NCBI RefSeq assembly: GCF_000759675.1
Contig: NZ_BAWM01000001.1
Span: forward strand, 1-64,000
DNA from: Neobacillus niacini
Lineage (GTDB): Bacteria > Bacillota > Bacilli > Bacillales > Cytobacillaceae
Length of the DNA stretch: 64,000 nt
Direction: 5' to 3'
Made by a program: the position numbers and the translations under genes. Shown one piece after another: positions 1-8,407 of this stretch (the first letter of the stretch is position 1; every line of letters begins with the position of its first letter). The notes under the pieces are model-generated. The model saw nothing but the letters and a program-made list of their open reading frames with translations, ran no database searches and was not told where the DNA came from.

Positions 1-80
1 AATGAAAGGGTATGGATAGAGAATCATCAAAGAAAAAGTTGAAAACAATTGCTTTTGATTTTACACAATAATCAGGACTT

Positions 81-700
81 GACTGAAAAAGCTGAGATGA
101 GGGAATCAAAAGGAGTCTTTGGTTCCCTTCAAAAAGAAAAAAGCTGAGTTGAGGGAATCAAAAGGAGTCTTTGGTTCCCTTCAAAGGGAAAAAGCTGAGA
201 TGAGGGAATCAAAAGGAGTCTTTGGTTCCCTTCAAAGGGAAAAAAGCTGAGATGAGGGAATCAAAAGGAGTCTTGGGTTCCCTTCAAAGGGAAAAAAGCT
301 GAGTTGAGGGAATCAAAAGGGGTCTTGGGTTCCCTTCAAAGGGAAAAAAGCTGAGATGAGGGAATCAAAAGGAGTCTTGGGTCCCCTTCAAAGGGAAAAA
401 AGCTGAGTTGAGGGAATCAAAAGGAGTCTTTGGTTCCCTTCAAAGGGAAAAAAGCTAAGCTGAGGGAATCAAAAGAAGTCTTGGGTTCCCTTCAAAAGGA
501 AAAAAGCTGACTAAAGGGAATCAAAAGGGGTCTTGGGTTCCCTTCAAAGGGAAAAAAGCTGAGTTGAGGGAATCAAAAGGGGTCTTGGGTTCCCATCAAA
601 GGGAAAAAAGCTGAGTTGAGGGAATCAAAAGGGGTCTTGGGTTCCCATCAAAGGGAAAAAAGCTGACTAAAGGGAATCAAAAAAGTCTTGGTTACTTCAG
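81..700. repeat. Tandem array of twelve 52-bp hairpin repeats
   Basis: Twelve contiguous, slightly diverged units follow each other; the AGCTGA (or AGCTAA) landmark recurs near 90, 142, 193, 245, 297, 349, 401, 453, 505, 557, 609 and 661, so the period is 52 bp (51 once). Each unit holds GGGAATCAAAA ... TTTGGTTCCC, which can pair as a stem of about 10 bp around a short loop. It overlaps a second dyad, TTCCCTTCAAAGGGAA. The period is not a multiple of 3 and no frame stays open, so it is not coding. There are no unique spacers, so it is not CRISPR. It lies downstream of the leftward NERD gene. Function unknown. Confidence 0.9.
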
Positions 701-720
701 AATGAAAAAGGATTAAAGAA

Positions 721-1620
721 TCATACATAATGAGCAGATGTTCTATGCCCGACTAGTTTAAAGTGCTTAGATAGAATCCTTCGTATCGCTTTCTTTGATT
801 TGATTCCACCGCACCAATCGTAAATATCAGTAGTTGTAATCTTTTTATCAGGAAAAAGTAATGTAAACTCCTTCACGCTCCTCAAAACAGCTGCTTCTAC
901 CGCCTCTACGTCCCTACATTCCTTACATATCAACGACTCGTCTAAGAAAAAGGTCTTACAGTGCTTGGGGCAGGTTATACCCTTTTTCAACTTTTCGTAG
1001 GAATATTCGGGTAATCGTGTATAGGGGGATTCTTCTTGGTGATGGTCCACTAATTGTTGCGCTAACTGATAGTGTTTTTTATTAAGTTTTACCGGTCTGG
1101 TATTTAGTTTTTTCAAAAAGCGGTTAAGCTGTGTTGGAAAAATAATTGCAGGATGGATTGAGGTTGTATATAAGTGGAATTCGGGATTGATGAAAATTAG
1201 ATAGGATTCGATTGGAAAATGAAATCCTAAATCATGTAGGAGTCTTCGAAGTAAGGTTTCACAACGTTCTAGCTGGTGTAAAGGATTCTTTTCAGGTTTA
1301 CCTGCAGGCGTGTACCATTTATCCTCCTTGATAGAGTGATCCCCTTCAAAATTCTTAACATCTAAAAGGTAAATCCTCTCATAGGCAATAATCAAAGTGT
1401 CAATTTGGAATTTTGATCCGTTATATTCAAGTAACAAATCATTGAGGACCAGCCACTCATCCGTTAAACCTCTGAGCCATCCATCGCTTTTTAGCTCGCC
1501 TTCATATCCCTTTACAAGGTTTGTGTAGGTTACTCCCTCCTCGTAAGAAAACTCCATTCGGGCATGTAAATAGTGTAAAAGAACCAATTCAAATTTTTCT
1601 GGCCTCTGTCTAAAAATCAT
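721..1620 (-). CDS. NERD (nuclease-related) domain protein
   Basis: A 299-residue protein. The N-terminal half has NERD-domain signatures: a GYEGE turn near residue 37, ND, then GSKFQID followed by a hydrophobic strand, and DVKNFEG, the conserved acid-x-K core shared with restriction-like nucleases. The C-terminal part has two cysteine pairs (CPKHC and CKEC) about 16 residues apart, probably a small zinc ribbon, followed by a basic helical tail. I chose the start at 1620 because AGGAAG lies just upstream; the longer frame to 1683 has no ribosome site. Many Bacillus genomes encode such proteins with no proven role. It points away from purA. Nuclease activity is inferred only. Confidence 0.75.
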   Translation of the reverse strand: MIFRQRPEKFELVLLHYLHARMEFSYEEGVTYTNLVKGYEGELKSDGWLRGLTDEWLVLNDLLLEYNGSKFQIDTLIIAYERIYLLDVKNFEGDHSIKEDKWYTPAGKPEKNPLHQLERCETLLRRLLHDLGFHFPIESYLIFINPEFHLYTTSIHPAIIFPTQLNRFLKKLNTRPVKLNKKHYQLAQQLVDHHQEESPYTRLPEYSYEKLKKGITCPKHCKTFFLDESLICKECRDVEAVEAAVLRSVKEFTLLFPDKKITTTDIYDWCGGIKSKKAIRRILSKHFKLVGHRTSAHYV

Positions 1621-1712
1621 ATAACACTTCCTTATTATTATTTTAATAAAACTCTTAATACCTATTTTATGGAAAACCAACATTCAATACAAGGTAGATT
1701 CATAAATTAATA

Positions 1713-1757
1713 TTTTACGAACATATTTTAATAAATTTATATAAATCGTTCGTGTTT
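1713..1757 (+). promoter_or_regulatory. Inverted PurBox pair (PurR operator) upstream of purA
   Basis: Two opposed copies of the PurBox core are visible: CGAAC at 1718-1722 in an AT-rich context and its reverse complement GTTCG at 1748-1752, about 19 bp apart measured between 13-bp boxes. In Bacillus, PurR binds such inverted pairs upstream of purA and the other pur genes and represses them when PRPP is low. Each box has mismatches outside the core. The pair sits directly upstream of the -35 element. Confidence 0.7.
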
Positions 1758-1759
1758 TG

Positions 1760-1789
1760 TTGACTTTTACCCATGGATATTGTTAAACT
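1760..1789 (+). promoter_or_regulatory. Probable sigma-A promoter of purA
   Basis: TTGACT at 1760-1765 is followed after 18 bp by TAAACT at 1784-1789. It lies just downstream of the PurBox pair and about 45 bp before the purA start. Confidence 0.5.
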
Positions 1790-1833
1790 TGTGTGTGGAA
1801 AAAGAAAAGCGTATATAATTTGGAGGTGCCTTT

Positions 1834-3126
1834 ATGACATCAGTAGTGGTAGTTGGTACACAATGGGGAGACGAAGGAAAGGGTAAAATAACTGATTTCC
1901 TTTCTGAGAATGCAGAAGCAATTGCTCGTTATCAAGGTGGAAATAACGCCGGTCATACCATCAAGTTCAATGGAGAAACATATAAATTACACCTAATTCC
2001 ATCCGGGATTTTTTATAAGGAAAAAATCTGTGTGATTGGAAATGGAATGGTTGTGGATCCGAAGGCACTTGTTGCGGAACTAGCTTATCTACATGAAAAG
2101 GGAATTACAACCGATAACCTTCGTATTAGTAATCGCGCACATGTAATCCTTCCTTACCATTTAAAGCTTGACGTTGTTGAGGAAGAAAGTAAGGGTGCCA
2201 ATAAAATTGGAACCACTAAAAAAGGAATTGGACCTGCTTATATGGACAAGGCAGCTCGCGTCGGAATCAGAATAGCTGACCTCCTTGAGCGTGATGTTTT
2301 TGAAGAAAAGCTTGAACGAAACCTGGCTGAAAAAAATCGTTTATTTGAACGTATTTATGAAACCACAGGATTCACAAAAGAGGAAATCTTAGATGAGTAT
2401 TATGAATATGGTCAGCAAATTAAACAATATGTTTGCGATACATCTGTCGTATTAAATGACGCTTTAGATGAGGGAAAACGAGTTTTATTTGAAGGTGCTC
2501 AGGGAGTTATGTTGGATATCGACCAAGGAACTTACCCATTTGTAACATCTTCGAATCCAGTAGCTGGAGGCGTTACGATTGGTTCAGGTGTGGGTCCATC
2601 AAAAATTACCCATGTGGTGGGAGTTTGTAAGGCATATACCTCTCGCGTAGGTGACGGACCGTTCCCAACTGAATTACATGATGAAATCGGTAATCAAATC
2701 CGTGAAGTCGGTCGTGAATACGGTACGACTACAGGACGTCCACGTCGTATTGGCTGGTTTGATAGTGTGGTTGTTCGCCATGCACGCCGGGTCAGCGGTC
2801 TGACTGATCTGTCTTTGAATTCTATTGATGTATTATCAGGTATTGAAACCTTAAAGATTTGTACAGCATACAGCTATAAAGGTGAGTTAATTACGGAATA
2901 CCCTGCGAGCCTAAAGGTATTAGGTGAATGTGAGCCTGTTTACGAAGAGCTTCCAGGCTGGACTGAGGATATTACAGGAGTTAAATCATTAGATGAATTA
3001 CCTGTAAATGCACGCCATTATGTTGAACGGGTAACTCAGCTTACGGGTATACCGTTAACAACTTTCTCTGTAGGACCAGATCGCAATCAAACGAATGTTG
3101 TTCGCAGTCCTTGGAGACAAATTTAA
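1834..3126 (+). CDS. purA: Adenylosuccinate synthetase
   Basis: PurA (430 residues, the normal family length) condenses IMP with aspartate using GTP, the first committed step to AMP. The N-terminus carries the GTP-binding and catalytic loop WGDEGKGK (about residues 11-18), with the catalytic Asp and the NNAGHT segment about 25 residues later. [11 protein letters not shown] near residue 300 is the IMP/aspartate-binding loop. GGAGGTG precedes the ATG. The PurBox pair upstream predicts PurR control. Its position next to the tRNA cluster and walRK matches the usual Bacillus order near oriC. A rho-independent terminator follows directly, so it is probably monocistronic. Confidence 0.98.
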   Translation: MTSVVVVGTQWGDEGKGKITDFLSENAEAIARYQGGNNAGHTIKFNGETYKLHLIPSGIFYKEKICVIGNGMVVDPKALVAELAYLHEKGITTDNLRISNRAHVILPYHLKLDVVEEESKGANKIGTTKKGIGPAYMDKAARVGIRIADLLERDVFEEKLERNLAEKNRLFERIYETTGFTKEEILDEYYEYGQQIKQYVCDTSVVLNDALDEGKRVLFEGAQGVMLDIDQGTYPFVTSSNPVAGGVTIGSGVGPSKITHVVGVCKAYTSRVGDGPFPTELHDEIGNQIREVGREYGTTTGRPRRIGWFDSVVVRHARRVSGLTDLSLNSIDVLSGIETLKICTAYSYKGELITEYPASLKVLGECEPVYEELPGWTEDITGVKSLDELPVNARHYVERVTQLTGIPLTTFSVGPDRNQTNVVRSPWRQI

Positions 3127-3132
3127 TCACAT

Positions 3133-3162
3133 AAAAGCCCTCATTTTCAGAGGGCTTTTACT
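3133..3162 (+). terminator. Rho-independent terminator of purA
   Basis: AAAAGCCCTC and GAGGGCTTTT form a 10-bp stem with a 7-nt loop and a T-rich tail, 7 bases after the purA stop. Confidence 0.9.
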
Positions 3163-3190
3163 TTTAAAAAAACTTTTTTTTAAAAAAGTA

Positions 3191-3220
3191 TTGCACTATA
3201 TGTACAAGCTATGCTATTAT
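3191..3220 (+). promoter_or_regulatory. Promoter of the tRNA cluster
   Basis: TTGCAC at 3191-3196, an 18-bp spacer and TATTAT at 3215-3220. Transcription would begin near 3227 and run through the orphan tRNA-Lys fragment into the four tRNA genes. Confidence 0.6.
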
Positions 3221-3263
3221 AAAAAGCGTCGTCACAAACAAGACAAACGAAACATCTTAGTAA

Positions 3264-3287
3264 GAGCCATTAGCTCAGTTGGTAGAG
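3264..3287 (+). pseudogene. Orphan 5' fragment of tRNA-Lys
   Basis: The first 24 bases of the tRNA-Lys gene (acceptor 5' strand and D arm), plus 5 identical upstream bases, occur here 139 bp before the complete gene at 3403. After GGTAGAG the sequence no longer resembles a tRNA: there is no anticodon stem, T arm or 3' acceptor strand. It lies inside the predicted tRNA transcript, so it would be transcribed but cannot fold as a tRNA. It is either a partial duplication or a scar of an insertion or deletion. Confidence 0.8.
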
Positions 3288-3402
3288 ACGATCATAGCAC
3301 CATGAATATGCTACGAGTTGTACACGCCGAGCTGCTACTTGCGTTACTTACTGAGGCGGGGACACATATAGCAAAATAAGTATAGGTAACAATTTTAAGT
3401 AA

Positions 3403-3478
3403 GAGCCATTAGCTCAGTTGGTAGAGCATCTGACTTTTAATCAGAGGGTCGAAGGTTCGAGTCCTTCATGGCTCACCA
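3403..3478 (+). tRNA. tRNA-Lys (TTT)
   Basis: A complete cloverleaf. The 7-bp acceptor is GAGCCAT/ATGGCTC with discriminator A and an encoded CCA. The anticodon loop is ACTTTTAAT with anticodon TTT, and the T loop contains GGTTCGAGTCC. First intact gene of the cluster. Confidence 0.97.
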
Positions 3479-3541
3479 AGTTATTTTCGACAGAAAATAA
3501 CCATAGTTTTTTGCATTAGCAAATTAACTTTCAGTATATAT

Positions 3542-3613
3542 GGCCCCTTGGTCAAGTGGTTAAGACACCTCCCTTTCACGGAGGTAACACGGGTTCGAAT
3601 CCCGTAGGGGTCA
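3542..3613 (+). tRNA. tRNA-Glu (TTC)
   Basis: Acceptor GGCCCCT pairs with AGGGGTC (one G-T pair), discriminator A. The anticodon loop CCTTTCACG gives TTC, and GGGTTCGAATCCC forms the T arm. No CCA is encoded, so the end must be added enzymatically. Confidence 0.96.
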
Positions 3614-3683
3614 TTGGCATTTGATTGTTGGCAAGTGATTGGCAAGTCCGGTCTCCTTGCTGACGATCGATATCAAAAAATAT

Positions 3684-3760
3684 GGTCTGGTAGTTCAGTT
3701 GGTTAGAATGCCTGCCTGTCACGCAGGAGGTCGCGGGTTCGAGTCCCGTCCAGACCGCCA
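3684..3760 (+). tRNA. tRNA-Asp (GTC)
   Basis: Acceptor GGTCTGG/CCAGACC with discriminator G and encoded CCA. The anticodon loop CCTGTCACG reads GTC, and the T arm is GCGGGTTCGAGTCCCGT. Confidence 0.97.
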
Positions 3761-3769
3761 TAAAAAAGT

Positions 3770-3842
3770 GGCTCAGTAGCTCAGTCGGTAGAGCAAAGGA
3801 CTGAAAATCCTTGTGTCGGCGGTTCGATTCCGTCCTGAGCCA
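3770..3842 (+). tRNA. tRNA-Phe (GAA)
   Basis: Acceptor GGCTCAG/CTGAGCC with discriminator A. The anticodon loop ACTGAAAAT reads GAA, and the T arm is GCGGTTCGATTCCGT. No encoded CCA. Last tRNA of the cluster; the order Lys-Glu-Asp-Phe between purA and walR is the one I recall for B. subtilis. Confidence 0.97.
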
Positions 3843-3850
3843 TAATGAAA

Positions 3851-3880
3851 AGAAGCTTGCACATGTAAGCTTCTTTTTTA
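3851..3880 (+). terminator. Terminator of the tRNA cluster
   Basis: AGAAGCTT and AAGCTTCT form an 8-bp stem around an 8-nt loop, followed by TTTTTTATTT, 8 bases after tRNA-Phe. Confidence 0.9.
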
Positions 3881-4243
3881 TTTGTTACAAATGTAATACT
3901 ATCGCAACGAAAAATCCAGATATTTACATATTTTTATCGAAGCATGTCTTATTTTGTAAAATGTGGTCATATTCCAATAGCTACCAAAAACGTTGGTATA
4001 ATAACTTTTACCCACAAATATAGGAAAAAAAGAATACCAAAAACTGGGATAATCTATCTACTAGCAACTCCTACGATTGTAGTAAAATGTCAGGTATTAT
4101 ACAATTTTGTTACATTATAAAGACTAATCGTTATTTACAATTGAATTATGATAAAGTTATAGAGTAGAAAAAGAGGGAAATTTCTTTTGTGGTTATAAAG
4201 TACTAGATTAAGAGAGTTGTTTCCGTAATTTAGGAGGATTCCA
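3881..4243 (+). other. Non-coding leader region of the M23 hydrolase gene
   Basis: An AT-rich stretch with no supported gene. TTTACA at 4134-4139 with TTATAG at 4157-4162 (17-bp spacer) is a weak promoter candidate. I looked for the WalR box (two TGTWAH hexamers 5 bp apart), because cell-wall hydrolases next to walRK are often in that regulon, and found no clean match. GGAGG precedes the ATG at 4244. Confidence 0.4.
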
Positions 4244-5701
4244 ATGTTATTTTTTAATAAAGGAAAAAAATCAAGTAAATTAGCGAAAAAACAATCCTTG
4301 AAAACGGCTGTTATGACAGCGTTTGCGGCTTCCGCATTGATATTTAGCAGTGCGTCTGCTAGTGCTGCTGGCTCCGTTAAATTAACTACTGTATACCATG
4401 TATATCATGATGAACAATATTTAGGCACTGTTTCTAATAAAGAGATTGTTGAAAAAATTGTCGAAGAAAAAGCAGTTCAGTTTAAAGAATCCACTCAGGA
4501 TTTAAACTTAGAATTTGGCTCAGATATTGAGTACATAACAGAGCAGGTTTTTCATTCAACAGCAAATGATAAAGAGACGATCCAAAATCTCGAGAATACG
4601 ATTCAGCTTCAAGCGGAAGCTTCTTCAATCATCATTGATGGAAACCCTGTTGTTTTCTTAGAAAACAAAGAAACGGCTGAGGATGTTATGAATAGACTTA
4701 AACTTAGCTATGTAACACAAGCTCAACTAGATGAAATAGAAGCAAGAAAATCTGCTCCAGCAACTGAGTTACCACCACTGCAAGAAAATGAAACTCGTAT
4801 ATTAGACGTAAGAGTATCTAAAAATGTTTCATTTGATTCAGAAAAAGTTACGCCTGACAAAATTATGTCAGCTGAAGAAGCAGTTACCTTTTTACAAAAA
4901 GGTACGCTAGAAGAAAAGAAATATATTGTCCAAGAAGGCGATGTTCTAGGAACGGTTGCCAATAATCATGGATTAAAATTAATTGATTTTCTTGCATTAA
5001 ATCCTGGTCTTACAGAAGACTCTGTTGTAAAAATTGGTCAAGAAGTCAATGTTACGGCATTAATGCCATTTCTTGAAATTATCGTTGATAAAGAAGAAAA
5101 TCGAAAAGAAGCTATTCCATTTGCAAATGAAATAGTTGATGACGCTAATATGCCAAAAGGCGAAACAAAAGTGCAGCAAGAAGGTAAAAACGGAGAACGT
5201 TCAGTAAACTATCGAATTTCGACACAAAATGGAGCAACTATCAGCAATGTTGTCACAAGTGAGACAGTACTTGCAGAGCCGGTTAATCACATTGTTGTAA
5301 AAGGAACAAAGGTGATACCTTCACGTGGTACTGGTACTCTTGCATGGCCAACAAATGGAGGCTATATTTCCAGCCAACAAGGTCAGAGATGGGGTAGAGC
5401 ACACAAAGGAATTGATATCGCTAGACCTAGTAATAGAACGATAAAGGCTGCTGATAATGGTAAGGTGGTATCTGCAGGCTATGATGGCGGCTATGGTAAC
5501 AAAATCGTTATTGATCACCAAAATGGTCTTCGTACTGTCTATGCTCACCTAGAATCCATTAGTGTAAGTGTAGGACAAACTGTTTCACAAGGCTCAGCCA
5601 TTGGTGTAATGGGTTCAACTGGAAACTCAACAGGAGTACATTTGCATTTTGAAGTGTATAAAAATGGAGCACTTCAAAATCCTATAAGCTATTTAAATTA
5701 A
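4244..5701 (+). CDS. Secreted LysM-G5-M23 peptidoglycan hydrolase
   Basis: A 485-residue secreted protein. A lysine-rich N-terminus and hydrophobic core end at ASASAAG (about residue 42), a signal peptidase I site. An uncharacterised helical region follows. A LysM domain starts at YIVQEGDVL (about 228-275), then a G5-like domain (about 277-360). The last 120 residues are a LytM/M23 metallopeptidase with zinc ligands His387 and Asp391 (HKGID) and the HLHFE motif (His466, His468). Family knowledge: M23 enzymes cut peptide cross-bridges; LysM and G5 bind the wall. Standing directly before walR, which controls wall hydrolases, suggests a role in wall turnover. It has its own terminator, so it is separate from the walR transcript. 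Confidence 0.9.
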   Translation: MLFFNKGKKSSKLAKKQSLKTAVMTAFAASALIFSSASASAAGSVKLTTVYHVYHDEQYLGTVSNKEIVEKIVEEKAVQFKESTQDLNLEFGSDIEYITEQVFHSTANDKETIQNLENTIQLQAEASSIIIDGNPVVFLENKETAEDVMNRLKLSYVTQAQLDEIEARKSAPATELPPLQENETRILDVRVSKNVSFDSEKVTPDKIMSAEEAVTFLQKGTLEEKKYIVQEGDVLGTVANNHGLKLIDFLALNPGLTEDSVVKIGQEVNVTALMPFLEIIVDKEENRKEAIPFANEIVDDANMPKGETKVQQEGKNGERSVNYRISTQNGATISNVVTSETVLAEPVNHIVVKGTKVIPSRGTGTLAWPTNGGYISSQQGQRWGRAHKGIDIARPSNRTIKAADNGKVVSAGYDGGYGNKIVIDHQNGLRTVYAHLESISVSVGQTVSQGSAIGVMGSTGNSTGVHLHFEVYKNGALQNPISYLN

Positions 5702-5717
5702 TGCCATTTGTAATAAA

Positions 5718-5747
5718 AGAGTCTCTAGTTGTACTAGAGGCTCTTTA
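5718..5747 (+). terminator. Terminator after the M23 hydrolase gene
   Basis: AGAGTCTCTAG and CTAGAGGCTCT pair around TTGTA with one mismatch, followed by a short T run. Confidence 0.8.
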
Positions 5748-5773
5748 TGTGTTAAATACTACTAATAGATGAA

Positions 5774-5802
5774 TTACTGCCGAAACAATGGTAAAGTAAA
5801 CT
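5774..5802 (+). promoter_or_regulatory. Possible walR operon promoter
   Basis: TTACTG at 5774-5779, 17-bp spacer, TAAACT at 5797-5802, about 60 bp before the walR start. Both hexamers are imperfect. Confidence 0.35.
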
Positions 5803-5864
5803 AGAGTAGAAATGCCATTTATTTTTTATCAATAGATTATTTTAAAAACAAAGGAGCAATGGGT

Positions 5865-6575
5865 ATGGAAAAGAAAATTCTCGTAGTGGATGATGAAAAA
5901 CCGATTGCGGATATTTTGCAGTTTAACTTAAAAAAAGAGGGTTATGATGTTTACAGTGCTTATGATGGAAACGAAGCTCTCGTGATGGTAGAAGAAGTAC
6001 AGCCAGACTTAATTCTCTTAGATATCATGCTGCCTTTAAAAGATGGAATGGAAGTCTGTCGTGAAGTTCGCAAAAAATACGATATGCCGATTATTATGCT
6101 AACGGCTAAAGATTCAGAAATAGATAAAGTATTAGGCCTTGAGCTTGGTGCGGATGATTATGTAACGAAGCCATTTAGTACTCGAGAATTAATCGCGAGA
6201 GTAAAAGCCAATTTACGCCGCCATCAAGTTGTCATCTCTCAAACAGATGAAGAAGTAGAAACAAACGAAATTGAAATTGGTTCCCTAACCATACATCCAA
6301 ATGCATATGTGGTTTCAAAACGTGGAGAAACGATCGAATTAACGCATCGTGAATTTGAACTGCTTTACTATTTGGCGAAACATATTGGCCAGGTCATGAC
6401 AAGGGAACATCTGCTGCAAACCGTTTGGGGATATGATTATTATGGAGATGTCCGAACAGTGGATGTAACCGTTCGCCGTTTACGCGAAAAAATTGAAGAT
6501 AACCCAAGTCACCCTACGTGGATCGTAACACGTAGAGGGGTGGGTTACTATTTGCGTAACCCAGATCAGGAGTAA
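5865..6575 (+). CDS. walR: Essential response regulator WalR (YycF)
   Basis: A 236-residue OmpR/PhoB-family regulator of cell-wall metabolism. Receiver domain: acidic pair Asp9-Asp10, phospho-acceptor Asp53 in LLDIMLP, then the Thr and Lys switch residues. The C-terminal winged helix ends at [11 protein letters not shown] set the start at the second ATG (5865) because AAGGAG is 8 bases upstream of it but only 2-3 bases from the ATG at 5859. The protein then begins [10 protein letters not shown] like B. subtilis WalR. First gene of the conserved block walR-walK-walH-walI-walJ-htrC. WalR activates wall hydrolase genes and represses their inhibitors. Confidence 0.97.
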   Translation: MEKKILVVDDEKPIADILQFNLKKEGYDVYSAYDGNEALVMVEEVQPDLILLDIMLPLKDGMEVCREVRKKYDMPIIMLTAKDSEIDKVLGLELGADDYVTKPFSTRELIARVKANLRRHQVVISQTDEEVETNEIEIGSLTIHPNAYVVSKRGETIELTHREFELLYYLAKHIGQVMTREHLLQTVWGYDYYGDVRTVDVTVRRLREKIEDNPSHPTWIVTRRGVGYYLRNPDQE

Positions 6576-6583
6576 TGCCCTAC

Positions 6584-8407
6584 ATGAAAAAAGTTAGTTT
6601 TTTTAGTTCTATACACGTAAAATTCGTCATTATCTATGTGCTGCTTATTTTAGTTGCCATGCAGATAATTGGCGTTTATTTTGTCAGGCAGCTTGAAGAA
6701 ACCTTAAGGACAAATTTTCAAACCTCTCTAAAAGAGCGTGTTAATTTGCTTGCCTACAATGTAGTCGAAGAGATGGAAAAGAAAAGAACTCCTGAGGATC
6801 CCACCCTTGAAGAAGAAATCAGGAAAATACTTCGAGATTTTGAATCCGCTGATATTTTTGAAGTGAGGGTCATTGAGGGAAAGACTCGTAAAATTCTTGG
6901 AACCTCTGATCCAAATCAGGGTGTGGTTGGCCAGAGGTCAATAGATTTGCGAGTTACCCAGTCAATCAATTTAGGGGAAGACCAAGACAGTATCTTAATC
7001 GATCGAAAAGGCGGTCATCGGATTTGGGTTCTATCGACTCCGATAAAATCAGGCGGTAAAGTCATTGGGGCTATCTATCTTGAGTCTAAAATAGAAAATG
7101 TATTTACCCAAATGAAAACCATCAATCGTATTTTTGCGACGGGCACGGGTATTGCCTTAGCGATTACAGCTATTTTAGGAATACTTTTGGCTCAGACCAT
7201 TACCAGGCCGATTACAGATATGAAAAAGCAAGCAATGGCAATGGCTAAAGGGAACTTTTCACGCAAGGTAAGAGTATACGGTCAGGATGAAATTGGAACT
7301 TTAGCTGTAACCTTTAACAATTTAACGAAAAAGCTGCAGGAAGCACAGGCGATGACGGAAGGAGAAAGAAGAAAGCTCTCATCCGTCTTATCTTATATGA
7401 CAGATGGTGTCATTGCGACAGACCGGAAAGGCAGAGTCATGCTAATCAATGAACCTGCTGCAGAGATGCTGAATGTTTCACGTGAAACAGTTCTTTCACA
7501 GCCGATTGTTTCCTTGTTAGGATTAACAGATACCAATACATTTGAAGATTTATTAGAGGAAAAAGAATCGTTAATTCTTGATTATAGTACGAAGAAGGAA
7601 CATTATATCCTTCGTGCTAACTTTTCTGTTATTCAAAAAGAAACTGGATTTGTCAATGGGCTGATTGCAGTCCTCCATGATATCACCGATCAGGAAAAAA
7701 TAGAGGAAGAACGAAGAGAGTTTGTTGCCAATGTATCACACGAATTAAGAACACCGCTTACCACGATGAGAAGCTACTTAGAGGCATTGGCAGATGGTGC
7801 ATGGAAGGATGAAGAAATTGCCCCTAATTTCTTAGATGTAACGAGGACTGAAACAGAAAGAATGATTCGGTTGGTCAATGACCTTCTTCAACTATCCAAA
7901 TTAGACAGCACGGATTATCGACTTAACAAAGAATGGGTCAACTTTGTCGATTTTTATCATCGAATTATTGACCGTTTCGAAATGACGAAGAACCAAAATG
8001 TAAGCTTTAAAAGGCAGCTGCCAAGCCATGCTATTTTCGTTGAAATAGATGAAGATAAAATGACACAGGTTCTTTACAATATTATTTCGAATGCAATGAA
8101 GTATTCTCCTGAAGGCGGCCAAATTACTTTTTCGATAAAAGAGAAAGAAGAAAATATTATCGTCAGTGTTTCGGATCAAGGTGTAGGAATTCCAAAGGAG
8201 AATATCGTAAAAATCTTTGACCGTTTTTATCGTGTTGATAAAGCGAGGACTAGAAAGTTAGGTGGTACGGGATTAGGTTTGGCCATTGCAAAAGAAATGG
8301 TTAATGTTCATGGCGGCATGATTTGGGCTGTAAGTGAAGAGGGCAAGGGAACTGAAATTTCCTTTTCACTGCCATACGAGCAAACTGAAGAGGATGAATG
8401 GTCATGA
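6584..8407 (+). CDS. walK: Sensor histidine kinase WalK (YycG)
   Basis: About 607 residues, membrane-bound partner of WalR. Order: transmembrane helix near 11-31, extracellular Cache-like domain, second helix near 184-204, HAMP linker, PAS domain (about 262-370), dimerisation helix with phospho-acceptor His386 in SHELRTPLT, and an ATPase domain with N-box (NIISNAMKYS), DQGVGIP and GGTGLGLAI. The start at 6584 has AGGAG upstream; an ATG at 6575 overlaps the walR stop but is too close to it. The PAS domain binds zinc and the HAMP/transmembrane parts contact WalH/WalI in B. subtilis. Its stop overlaps walH by ATGA, suggesting coupling. Confidence 0.96.
   Translation: MKKVSFFSSIHVKFVIIYVLLILVAMQIIGVYFVRQLEETLRTNFQTSLKERVNLLAYNVVEEMEKKRTPEDPTLEEEIRKILRDFESADIFEVRVIEGKTRKILGTSDPNQGVVGQRSIDLRVTQSINLGEDQDSILIDRKGGHRIWVLSTPIKSGGKVIGAIYLESKIENVFTQMKTINRIFATGTGIALAITAILGILLAQTITRPITDMKKQAMAMAKGNFSRKVRVYGQDEIGTLAVTFNNLTKKLQEAQAMTEGERRKLSSVLSYMTDGVIATDRKGRVMLINEPAAEMLNVSRETVLSQPIVSLLGLTDTNTFEDLLEEKESLILDYSTKKEHYILRANFSVIQKETGFVNGLIAVLHDITDQEKIEEERREFVANVSHELRTPLTTMRSYLEALADGAWKDEEIAPNFLDVTRTETERMIRLVNDLLQLSKLDSTDYRLNKEWVNFVDFYHRIIDRFEMTKNQNVSFKRQLPSHAIFVEIDEDKMTQVLYNIISNAMKYSPEGGQITFSIKEKEENIIVSVSDQGVGIPKENIVKIFDRFYRVDKARTRKLGGTGLGLAIAKEMVNVHGGMIWAVSEEGKGTEISFSLPYEQTEEDEWS

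Noticed and set aside
81..700. CRISPR array
   Set aside because: Units are contiguous and the variable bases are scattered; there are no unique spacers of constant length and no cas genes nearby.
3095..3842. Open frames running through the tRNA cluster on both strands
   Set aside because: They overlap tRNA genes and the purA terminator, have no ribosome sites, and match no protein family.
4080..4243. WalR box upstream of the M23 hydrolase
   Set aside because: TGTTAC occurs at 4109 but no second TGTWAH hexamer at 5-bp spacing follows.
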